This document shows positions 12,719 to 25,100 of a stretch of DNA of 64,000 nt, piece after piece. Every line of letters begins with the position of its first letter. Positions within the stretch are counted from its first letter, which is position 1. Made by a program: the position numbers and the translations under genes. The stretch lies in the NCBI GenBank assembly GCA_030248215.1, contig JASANG010004012.1, positions 1 to 64,000 of the forward strand, given 5' to 3'. This DNA is from Enoplolaimus lenunculus (taxonomy: Eukaryota; Nematoda; Enoplea; Enoplida; Thoracostomopsidae). The notes beneath the pieces were generated by a model, which made no database searches, was not told where the DNA came from, and was given only the letters and a program-made list of their open reading frames with translations.

Positions 12719-14660
12719 ATGTGAGAAGGGATTAATGCGAATTATATATTCAACGTTTGTCGAATACCATGATATTGAAGGACAAATTTGAGCTACACAA
12801 TCCCATCGTGCACGGTTCTAACGTGAAAACTTCAAAAATTTTGGTTCCGCAGTAGTTCATATCACAAAAAGTGAAAGAATATTCGTCTTAAAAATTAAAA
12901 TTTAACTGAAATCATCAGATGAAGTTGTGAGGAGTCAAATCTACATTATGATCTGATATATTGACTATAGCGGGTCCTAATCCATTACGGTCATGTGAGA
13001 ATGTAGTACTAGATGTAGGCGTAAGCTCCCAGTCATAAGTTTTGAGAAAATAGAGCCCAGACAATTTTGTAATAAAATGTAAAGTCCCTACCTTATAATT
13101 TTCCCCTTCGAACGGTTTAGGGTTAAATACAGTTTTCTAGCAACGTAACGGGACTCATGCATACATAAATCCGAAAGAGGTAACATTCGACAAAATCTTT
13201 GTTGTAGCGGTGTAAGTCAGAGACAAACAAAAGTCAACTCAAAATATCCGAATACTAACTGGGAGTGCTATTGGAATACAGTTACGTTGCGCTCCAATTA
13301 CTACAAAAATACCACGTTGTGTCGGGTTAAAATTTACTACAACAGTCGTAACGAATAAATGAGAATGACAAGCAGAGGTACAGAACACGCACAATACTTG
13401 AAGAATAACACAAGACAATTCAGGCACTATTAAGCTGGTAAATTTTATAATTTTGACGTAGCGTATGCATTAACGTATATGAAAAATTTTGCTCAACCAT
13501 GTTGTTTCGTTTTGAAAAAAGCAACATTAAAAAATTTACTGAAATTAGGGATCATAACAATGCAGTAATTATCAAATGGGCTAGATTCTTCAAGCCCTTT
13601 TATTGGCGGTAGTAAGACATTCTAAATGCAAAACAACTGAAATAGTAAGCATCATAAAAATAATAATTGATAAACATAGGCCCATGTTTACGGCAGCCTG
13701 CGCACTGGGATATTTAAAGACTGGACGGCTTTGGTTTAAGAACAGCATTACGCGTAGGCTAAGTGAGTAGTACCTTATAGTAAACATGGACGGCAATCAG
13801 ACAATGCATCATATTTTCAACTTTGTGACTAACTTGTGAACATTATTCCAACAATCAGAGACAGACGTTCTTCACGAGCATTGCCACAAACTGTTCCCAA
13901 ACTTTTTCACACATTTCGGCCAATGTTACTCTGAGGAGCGCAGAGTATAAGCGCATTCCTAACCCTAAGTCTCAGCGTAAGGATAAACCTATTACTATGC
14001 CTAACCCTAATCCAAATAATTAGTAATTATCAGGGTGTAAACGGATAGTAAAAATAACGAGAACGGATAGTGATCGAAATAACGGAAATCGGATATTGAA
14101 ACATATAAAATTTCAAATAGGATTGATTTTTCTATACCGATTTTTGCCGGAAACGAGTATCTGGTTATACCCCGGTACTTACAGCTTAAGCTTTTCATTA
14201 TTTATAGTTCAGCAAAAATTCTTCGTCCCTCAAAGTAGCATGGGACAACATTTCAAACAACAAACGCTACCAACGAGCTCCATTTAAAAACAATAACGTT
14301 AAATGTTACAAATAAGTACCTCAATTTTCAAACTCAAGAGTTCCTTGAGTTATTGTACACGCGTGGCTAAACGACAAGCAACATCCTGAAAAACGAATGT
14401 TTATCTGTAACATGACAGCTCCTATAAAATGGCTGAACATTGAAATTTTAAAAACCGTAGCCAGAACATTCTCCCTGCCGTTCAATAGTTTCATAGTAGA
14501 AACGTCGCTGTCAGTATGCTTACCAAAATGCTTCATGAAAAAAGTCAAAAATGCAATGTATGAACAACATTAAGAAAATTATATCACAAACGAGAACAAA
14601 ATACCTTAACAATAATAATTAACATTTAGTAAAAAGAAGTAAATGAGCTTTAACTCACGT

Positions 14661-16138
14661 TTATGACGAATCAGACCAACCTTCGCCGCCTTCCTTTGCA
14701 CTGTCTTTTGAGCTTTCTGGCGGTTTCGTGTCATCATTCGCATTAGCTAAACGCCATAACGGCACCCGCAATTTAGATTTAAAACATAGAGTATGGTTGC
14801 TTAAATAGTTGTACCTGAATATCCGTCCAACGGCGCAGGCTTTTTGATCGCAAAGGGCATGGGAGGGAACAAGCATCGAAATAAGAATGCATAATGAGCA
14901 CTAAGGGTGTAACTTTCAATGTGTGCAATACTAATGCGTACAAATTCAAAATTTATGAAAGCACAATTGTTTTGCTTTATGAAGATACGTGCAGAAAAAT
15001 TTTGTTGACCAGAAAGTTGAAAATTACACACACAGGCTCAGTATGTACTCAGAGTGCAAAATCGTAGGCTGAATAATTCAATGCCACAATAAGTTAATTT
15101 ACCATAACCAACTAAATAAAAAGTTCACCCCTGGTTACAACACTAACCAAAACAAAATGAAAGCAACATGCTCCTTCAATAACAATCTACCCATGTAGCA
15201 TTGAATTATTCGCCGAATAACCACAGCCTTCATTTACCTTTTAGTCCGGAAGATCAAAAGCGTGCATCCGTAACAGAACATCGTGGTGATTAAATAAATA
15301 AAGAGGGCTTTTTACCTTAGACACAGCACGCACTAAATGGCGTTTGTGATTTCTCAGTCTCAGCTAAATACCTGATATAATTTGTTGTCGGAAGTAGATT
15401 TTCACGATTATAATGCGACCTTTGGGCCGGTTAACATTGTCAAAAACATTTCAACCGAACACTCGCCACAATGTAGATGAGTAGAAAGCTGTAAAAGTTA
15501 TGGTTCCGCTTTTTATGACGATGAACGAGCCTTTTCTCTGCGCCTAAGCTAATTATCCCTAACGGCTGAGATAAAACAATCTTATGTTAAGTATTGGAAA
15601 ATAATTAACTAAGATTGAATAATTTCACATTCTACTGAAAATTAGCGGATGCCAGAGATTTATCTCATATTTTGTCAAAACACTAGTAACTTTTTAGTTT
15701 AAGCAAAGCTCTTCGTAAAAATATTAGTATAGTTTGCGTGTCAAGTGAACATGTATGGGTATGGCATTTTTGAAATTGAACAGGATCCCAGAAGATGATT
15801 CATGAAACATCGCTGCTGATTGCAGCTTAAATTTGCTTTGCTATTTACCTTTGCTATTCGGCAAATCATGTTTGCTGCTGTATGCTAAATTGTTTTCCAT
15901 GGTAGTTTTCGAAAGATTCTTGCTAGCGTCCGATTTCGTTTCTTCTTTTTGTTTGTGGTCACCATTTGTAATTTCATCAGTACCAGCTTCGGCATTATTT
16001 TCTTCACTGTTGGATTTGACGAGTTCCGTCTTGCCAGCATCCTTACTGTTGGAATGTGGTTCGTTTGCGACAGTTGATCTGTCTTTAGAAGATGCTTCCC
16101 GCTTTAATTTATGTGTTGGTGATCCGCCTTCTCGAGAT
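14661..16138 (-). other. LUC7L3 C-terminal tail exons
   Basis: Exons 16138-15849 and 14746-14661 encode a Ser/Lys/Glu/Asn-rich, low-complexity tail (SREGGSPTHKLKREASS to ANANDDTKPPESSK, then EGGEGWSDSS and stop at 14663-14661). The junction completes an Ala codon (G|CT). The large antisense open frame over 15833-16180 is a shadow of this exon. Confidence 0.88.
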
Positions 16139-19100
16139 CTGAATGTAAAAACATTATATTTTACAGTTAAACCAGAATAACACGCCAGCAAACCAAAAGC
16201 GCTTTTCAACTATGACTAAACGTCAGCTACGATCGACCTTCTCACGATGTGAATGTAGAAACACTACATTTTACAGTATAACCAGAATGACAGGTCAGCA
16301 AACCAAAAGAATAATGTACATTTTTATTATGACAACGAAAATAAAGAAAAATGTGAACGAATTTAAAGAAGCTCAAAATAATAGAGTAAACATAGCAATC
16401 CAACAAGATTGGTGGAAAAACTAATAATCATATTTCAATAGTCGGATACTGGAAATGAAGCCAAATAATTAATTTTCTACTTGCTTACCGTTCCCGTGAA
16501 CGCTTACGCTTATCACCACTTCGATCTGAGCAATGATGTCTTGTCTCTTTATCTTTTGATCTTGACCGGCGGCCAGTGTGATGGCTGCTCCTGTGGTCAC
16601 GCGTTGAATCGCGGCGATTAGGCGATTTGGACCTGTTTTAAAATATATAATTAGAACAAGAGAAGTGATGGACAACACACATTTTCTCAAAGTACCACTT
16701 TGCATTAGTTTCAAATTAAAAAACCCCAAACAATTAAGTGTAATCACTCATAAGAGAATAAAAATATCCGGGAACTCCAGTTGAAATTTTCGAAAATCTT
16801 AGTAGTACAATTAGAACAAGAAACAACTGATCATCAAATAGTATTGCATTAAAGATGATTAGAGTATGCCCCAACATAATTCGAGTACGCGTTGCGCATC
16901 GTGCGTTTTTAAAATTTTAAACGCAATGTTACTCGAGTTTACTACTAACCGTTTTGGAAGCTTAGACCTCTCTTTTAAGGTGACATTTTTTGTTACCCGT
17001 TCCAGGGTTCCGCCAAAAATTTCTGTTCCAACCGGAATTCCTGCAAAAATTCTATTCCTGTCCAGGCGTCACGAAAAATTTTGTCACCGCATGAAAATAT
17101 GCCCCCGCGGCAAACTTTTGAAACCCAATGATGTTGGCGTGTTAGCCTTAGCTACAGGCTAATTTGAATAGCAATCTAACTTCAGCGCTAAAGGGTTTTT
17201 AGACGCGAGCAATTTGAATACATTTAGAAAATCTCCAGAAATGATCATTGAATAGTTAGCTAATAGCTAAGTTGCATATTTGCATATTAGGTAAAATGAC
17301 AAGACAAAATTAAGACTTTTTAAATTATATTTCAACAATTATTACGATTACTGAAGGTTGTTGGGTGCATGGAATCTGAATAAATTGTTTACAAGCATCT
17401 AAAACCGATAATTCAGTAGTTAGCTAATCGATAATTTGCATATAAGCAAAAATTGATAAGCCTAGATTAGGCATTTCTACAATATTTCATTAATTATTAG
17501 GGTTACATTGGGTGCGATGAATCAGAATAAATTGCCTACAAACTCTCAAAACCGATAATCGAATAGTTAGCTAACAGCTAATTTGCACATTAGCTTGCTA
17601 ATTTGTATATAAGCTTAATTGACGGGTCAAAATTCGGACTTTTTAAATTATTTCAATATTTATTAGGGTGAATGAAGGGTTTTTGGGTGCGAAGAAGCTG
17701 AATAAACAGTTTACAACCCTCCAAAACCGATAAACGAATAGTTAGCTAATAAGTAATTAGCATATTATCTAAATTGTTTACGTGTTCGAGCTTCGCTCAA
17801 TTAATGTAGTCCCACTACGACTGGTTTATTACGGTTACAAACAATCTTATTTCGGCAATAAACGGTATATGGTAAGAGCAATCTGAATAAATTGTCTACA
17901 ACCCTTCAAGACCGATAACTGAATATGTAGCTAATAGCTGATTTGCATATTTGTTTAATTCATAAGCCTAAATTAGGACTTTTCAATTATTTCACTAATT
18001 ATAAGGGTTACTGAAGGTTTTTGGTTGCGAGGAATCTGAATGAAGTGTTTACAAACCTCCAAAACCGGTGTTTGAGCTTTGCTTAATACATGTAGTCCCA
18101 CTACGACTGGTATAACTGAATTTTTGCTGTAGCGGGCTAAGATCAGTAAACTGCGACAATAATATCAGTACATTTGAAAAACTTATTCGTCCAGTCTGGT
18201 TTGAAAATACACCATTCTGAAACCACCCCTGCGCGTAATGCATGTTTAACAACAAAGTTTGCCGGCGAGGGGAATTTCTATAAGCAATAATACTACTTTT
18301 CTTTGAGTTTCTCTATAAAAATTTGTCCACAGGGGAGCATTTTCCTATGAAAATCTGCCCGGCGGGTTGGTTTAATTTCACGGGCAAAATTTTTCGTGAC
18401 ACTGACATTCAAAGACACGACAACAGGAATTCTTTACGGTTGTAGGCAAATTGTGATGTTTCACTTAACAATAAAAATTAACGTCTGAAAAAATTACTAT
18501 AAGGCATGTTATTTTTCGCTACTCGCATTTGGTCTCCAAACTACACATACTTTGAACTATCAACATCATATTTCTTATGCATTACGGTCATTTAGCAGTA
18601 ATTCGGTAATGAAATATCTTTGCAATTCCCGTCCCGATTCCTGTTCCGGCAAAAACTGAATTCTTGTTGCTGTTCATGTGAAATGTGAATCGTTTTAGAA
18701 CCCCGCACATTCCTTAATGTGCCTTCATCGCGTTTTAGTCATTTGTGCAGGGAGCGACCAGATATCATATTCCGGCAAAAAGTGATATTTGTATCCGGTA
18801 CAGGTATAAACCTCTAATACAGTGCACAAGGTTCCGAAAAAAATTACTATCCGGTTTCGGTTTTAACTTACGCGTCCATTCAGAGCTTGCTCAAGTTTAT
18901 TCCTTCGTTAATTACAGGGTTAAATCAGAATTCCAATTTCGGCAAGCATGCCTGAAAAATCGATTCCTGTTCCTGTGAAAAATCACTTTTCGCGTTTGCT
19001 GTTTCTTGCGAAATTTAATAGTTCCTGTTGGAAACTAAGCATCACTGCAGTGATACAATGTTGTTTGCTAAAAGGCTGTACATACCTATGGTGATCGTGA

Positions 19101-22100
19101 CGACTACGATGATGGCTGTCGCGATGCCTGTCTCGATTGCGGTGTCTGTCTCGATCTCCGTCACGTGAGCGACTACGTTTGTTGCGGCTTTCTCTCTCAC
19201 GCGATCTACGTCTATCGTCGCTTCCACCATGACGATGCGGATGTCGCCGCTTTTCGCGATCCCGACTTCGTGATCTACGATCACTAAAATTGAAAACGAC
19301 GGTTACGTTAGTAATACGTCATTCTTCACTCTCTTGCCTAAAAAATTTGTCGACAGCATTAAACGAAATACAAAGAAAGTTTTATGCCTCAAAGAGAATT
19401 CTCCCTGTCTATATTTTGCTTATGCACATGTAATAAACTTAATGCTGCTTGTTTTTGCAGCATCTTCACGCCGAGTGCTTCTAGAGGGACTAGTGGGGTT
19501 CAACTGTTCGGTTGCTACGCGTCCCAACGTGATCGAATGATTAAACGGTCGGCTTGAATGGTGAACAAATCGTGGTTTGAAACTGGATTTTGAAGAGTGA
19601 ATTTGTGAAATATATATGTAAATGTTTAATTTTTAAGAATGTTTATAATTGCATGACACATTTTGTCAATGCAGCTTGTAAACGAATGAACATCGCATTT
19701 TTAAAATGCGTGAATAGAGTGGAAACATGATATAAATACAGATTCCAGTTTCAAGTAGTGCTGAAATATTTTAACTGTGACATAAAGTTGCAACTGGATT
19801 GATAATATCAAGGGTATAGCGACCTCAGTGTTTTAAACAAGTAAATCGAAATTACCGTTTATCCGTTCTTTCCTCTGTTCTAAAACACATGAAATTGAAA
19901 TAATGATAGAACACTAAGCACTTAACACACAACATTCCTAGTGAACAGCTGAAAAGGCTTCGGAAAACTGTATAAAACACAACAAATAAAATAACCGTCC
20001 TATCGCTGTGTTATATTACATAAATACATATCTGTTACAATCGTTGTCACGTACCAGACAGAATATTTCATGACTTGTTCATGAATTTGAAATTTTGAAT
20101 TCTTGAATTACAATCATAATTTTATGCGTGCATTATTTTAGCACTTAGCTCAGTGTTGATTAAATTGCGCTAAACGGTAAATTTCCTTCCAAAAACGGCA
20201 GGCGACCACAAAACATAAACCATACTTTTTGTGTTCCTCCTCTTTTTTACGCCTTTCTTCACGTTCTTTTTCATATTTCTCTTCACGCTTTTTGCGTTCC
20301 TCCTCTTTTTGACGCTAAATGTTTTCAAGGGCCGAAATAATACGTAATACATGTTAATGCTAGGTTACATTAAACAAATTTACTACTTAACACAAACTAT
20401 GCCTTGCTGTCCACAGCTTGTTTTCCAACGCTAGTTCAGGTTAAGATTGATTTGTAACTTCTTATTTACTTTTGTTACCGCATTTTTTGCCAAAATTTTT
20501 TCAGTGTCGAAAATCTTGTTTCTACCCAAATCTTGTTTCTACCCCGTACATGGCGATCAGTCTGTGCACAACCATTTTGCAAAAGAAAAACCAGTAAAAC
20601 TATTTAACTACAAACAAAAGAGAGATAAATTTTCTGAACTATTCAAAACAATACGAATGCTCAACCTGCAGCATTCAAACTTACCAATACTTTCAATGGA
20701 AAAAAACCAAAGATTCTGTGCGCCTCTTGAAATTTTAATTTATTCGCAACGCCACAAAAACAACAACACATTACTTACAATTAGTTCGTCAATTGTTGCT
20801 TTAATTTTTGCAAAACCAATGTGCTGTTTTCCGCTCAAGTGTTCTTCAACACGCTGCGGCGCATCTCCCACAATCAAAAAACAACCACATATACCACAAA
20901 CTTCCATTAACTTATCTTCTTCGTTCACATTGTCCTGGTCGATTGCCTAAAATTACGTAACTAAGCATGCTTTAAAAATTTAGCATTCCCACTAACTATA
21001 TGTGCAAAAGGTATCAGCAAAGAATCGGCAATTTTTTTTTGTAGTGCCGATGCCGATGCCGGTTAATCGGCACATCCCTACCAAATATTACGTATTTTAT
21101 TTCTCACACTTCGGTTTTACCTGATAAGTACGAACATGTCATTTAATATATTATTTACTTTCTTATATTAATCAAAAGCCACTTGGCATATTTATCCAGA
21201 TCGTGTTAGTGATGTACCACAAACAAATTTAAATCATGATTCAGAATTGATGCATTTGTCAAACAATTTATAGATGGTGAGATGTGAAAACCAGCCGAAA
21301 CAAAAATAAATTTTTAGTAACTTAGACCATAAATATACTAGCTTCACAGCGCAACTTAAAGAACTATGGTTAGACTACTAACACGAACAGTTATCGCGCA
21401 GTGTCAACTAAATAAGAACATGTATAAACTAGACCTCACCAATTCGAGTATTTGTGATTGCTGTGAAATGGAAGAATTATCTGTGGAACACCTCCTCACT
21501 AGATGTTCGATTTATAGTACAGTCTGCCATACGGTATATAAATCACATGCGTGTAATAAAATTCACACTACTAATATAAAGAAACTCAGTAGGTTCATAA
21601 CAGAGCCATCATGATTTTAGTTTAAATATCCTAGCTATTTAGAGACGTGTAACGGACCAATTCGTGTCTAAGCACGTCAATTTCTTTCAATCGATATCAA
21701 TCTATCTATCTAGTGCCCTGGCCGGCCCAAGACATGAGCAACACATACACATACGTACCATTTTTAAGCGATCACGTTCTTCTTTCATTTCATCGCAAAT
21801 CTTTATTACACCTTGTGCTTCGTCGACTTTTCCTTCTGCCCCAAGCTGTTCAGCCTGAATAATGTTCGACACATGTATGAAAATATAATTATGAAGCGAA
21901 ACCACAAAAATACGCATGATCTTATAAGCTGCAGTTGAAACGCAAATAAGCGAAACCATCACAGTTTCGACGTAACAGTAAGTGTTGACAGCATCTTACT
22001 TGAACTATGAGTACGTTTATCTTTTCACACAGCACAATAAGCTTTTCTTCTATTTTATCCCGGTCCATATTATCAACCTAGAACAAGCAAAAACGTTTAT

Positions 22101-25100
22101 AAGGTTATCCTTGTTTAACAATGCGAAGTGGCTTGTACAATATCGTGATGCGTAACCACCATATTTATTTCCTTGATTAACAAATGTTAAAATAAAAACT
22201 ATGATGGACTCAATAACTAAAGAGACATATACGTACCCTCATCGGGCCAAGCAAATCGATATGGCAGTACGTGCTCAAATTTAAGCTTGCAAAATTATGA
22301 CAAAAGAAGCCCTATTGTTATTGCTCTTCTTAAGGCTTTTCAAAACTTCAAAGCTAGAATTTCTTCTACACGGACTTGCGACGAATATTAAGGAATAGGA
22401 TGACGTAAACACTTGAAATTTGAATTTGAAAAAGAATTTATGCATTTATAATATAATTAATTTTTTAACTTCTTCATTAAAACAGTACGTAATAGCCATT
22501 AGGTGAAGTGCACGTTTTTGAGAAATTCACGACCCTTCCTGATTCGAAGACAGAATAATAATAATTTTGTTGTAATTATTTTAAATCACAATTCCGCTCA
22601 CTGTTCAGCAAATTTTAGTCTGTCTCTATTTTGTAAAATTTAGCCATCGTTAGATTCTTAGCGTTTACGTACTTATAATGCTACTACGCGCTGAAGGCAA
22701 TGACGTGCACCAAGAGTTCGTTTCACAACGACTGCAAAATTATTCCAATTTGGGTTAAACTTACGCTTCCGCCCGGTTGAGTAAGCTCTAATCGCTCCCG
22801 ATTTCTACGAATTTTTCGTTCCATTTCATTTTGCATTCGTTGAAGGAATGCTAAAAAATCATCTTCATATCCCATTGTGCGATAACGTGAACTCTTTTTG
22901 TACTTTTCCTTTAGGTTGGGATCGTGTAGCTTTTTACATGGACCTGAAAACGTTATGATAGTTAGTCATCTTTCCCGAGAAAATATCTTCCAACCCAAGA
23001 CAGAGGGAAAAACAAATATACTTATATAATCTGTTTCTCAACTGAATGGTTCCAGATTTCATTTACAGCACAGACGAGGAGATGTGTGGAAAACGCGACA
23101 TTTTGATCCTCATCCCGGAGAGAAAATTTTGTAAAAATGAAAATTTCAGAAAATGATCGTAATACGGGCTCATTTGAAAGCTCAACGCCTGAGGAATACG
23201 ATTTTCCAAATGTGGAATGTGGTTTTGCAATTAGATAAAAAGTTATGGGCTTAAAACGTCAAATACTAATCCCCAGGATTTTTGATTTTTACACACTTTA
23301 CAGCTACTGGTACGTTTTCCGGCCTCTGGCAATGTGTTTTTTGGGAACGCATACAATTAGATAAGCTTTCAATTAAAAATACTATGAAACTAAATTTCCG
23401 GGAGTGATCTAAAATGTTTCCTGGGGGATCATACACCTATCCACATCTATATTCCAGGCTGCAGCTGGCTAGGTTAGCCGGCTTAATAAGGCCACACTTA
23501 TATAATTTGCTGGGGCCTAACCGGGATCAATTTTAAATACAATACTCACTTAACTCGATGTGCGTGCAAAAGCCGAATATGAATCTGGTACATATATTAT
23601 ATAAATAGTTCGGTCATGCAAACTTTCATAAAACATGTATATACTTACAATCATTTTTATGTTACAGTTACAGTACGTATGTTATTGAGAATCTGGTGTT
23701 CCGACCATGCAAAACTTTATAAAGTATGTATTTGCATTCGTTTTTAAGTTACAGTATGTTACATAGAAAACACTGTAAATTCAATAAACACGCGTATATA
23801 CGTACTTTTAGACGAATGAAACATTTCGAGCATGACATATTTAGATCAGGGTGCAAGCGGAATTCCGATTTCGATTAGAATTCCAATTCAAAACAAGCTT
23901 CGATTCCGATTCCGATTGCACAAGCAATCGGAATCAGAATTTTGCAATATTAATTTTAATCCTAATTGTTGTGATACGTTGCATAAAAATTTTGTATCAT
24001 TTATCTATTAAATTGCTTTCGATGAGTTAACTTGTCAATAATTGATTGTAGTTTAGCTTTCCAGAACCACAAATCATCGGCAATTTGTTCATGCAACGTT
24101 TTTGAAAATTGTTGCCAGTCAACTGACACCCTAAACCAATAGGCATTATATTTGTCAGTACAAATTATTCGTACAGTCACAAAATTTCTAGTTCCGATTC
24201 CGATTGCAATTCCGGTGTAAATTCGCGGTTTCGATTCCGATCCCGGTATAATCCAGTTAAGCTTTGCACCCTGATTTATATGGAATATCTGGTTAACATC
24301 CTGTTCTTGCAAAACAATCACTGTCCAGCTCCGGATGTAATAAACCAGTCGTAGTGGGACAACATTTATTGAGCGAAGCTCGAACACACGTAAGCAATTA
24401 AGGTAATATGCAAATTAGTTATTAGCTAACTATTAATTTATCGGTTTTGAGGGTTTGTAAGCAATTTCCTCAGATTCCTCGCACCCAAAAACCCTTCAGC
24501 CACCCTATAATTTTTGGAATAATTTAAAAAGTCCTAATTTTGTCTTGTCAGTTAAGCTAATATGCAAATTAACTATTAGCTAACTATTCAATTATCGGTG
24601 TTGGAGGTTTGTAAACAATTTATTCAGATTACTCGCACCCAAAAACCTTCAGTGAACCCTAAAAATTATTGAAATAATTTAAAAAGTCATAGTTTTGCCT
24701 TGTTAATTAAGCTAATATGCAAATTAGGTATTAGCTAACTATTCAATTATCGGTTTTGGATGTTTGTAAACTATTTATTCAAATTCCATGAACCTAAAAA
24801 CCCTTTAGTGCTGAAATTATATTGCTTTTAACCTTGATAATTAGTGAAATATTGTAAAAAGTCCTAATTTAGGCTTATAACCTATACTAATATGCAAATT
24901 ATCTATTAGCTAACTGCTCAATCATCGGGTTTGGAGGTTTGTAAACAGTCTACGTAGATTCCTCGCACCCAAAAACCCTTTAATGCTAAAATTAGATTGC
25001 TTCTAACTGTAATAATTAGTGAAATATTATGGAAAGTCCTAATTTAGGCTTATTTAATTATGCAAATTAGCCTGTAGCTACTAAACGGCTTGCAAATTTA

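Larger units (their letters stand above)
11677..14660. other. Intergenic region between PLC start and LUC7L3 end
   Basis: Separates two minus-strand genes, so it should hold the phospholipase C promoter (near 11.7 kb) and the LUC7L3 3' end (near 14.6 kb). Visible content: family H element, a tRNA-like segment (12.5 kb), a 22-bp palindrome (12.7 kb) and a second diverged repeat at about 13905-14290 sharing the hexamer-rich core with the family H element. No core promoter motif could be assigned. Confidence 0.45.
16489..19283 (-). other. LUC7L3 RS-domain exons
   Basis: Exons 19283-19086 and 16632-16489 encode Arg/Ser, Arg/Asp and His/Arg dipeptides (DRRSRSRDREKRRH, RSRSRDGDRDRHRN, RRSRSKDKETRHHC). 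These mark an SR-type splicing factor tail. The intron between them holds the array-bearing repeat element at 17.06-18.40 kb. Confidence 0.9.

Noticed and set aside
14321-14548. 75-codon open frame upstream of the LUC7L3 stop region
   Set aside because: Contains a donor-like GTAAGC but no partner exon; LUC7L3 already ends in frame at 14661.
15833-16180. 115-codon plus-strand open frame
   Set aside because: Exact antisense of the LUC7L3 exon 16138-15849, whose splice phases and product are coherent.
17190-18110. CRISPR-like regular repeats
   Set aside because: Units are 150-180 bp, diverged and without short spacers, in a spliced-gene genome; this is a transposon minisatellite.
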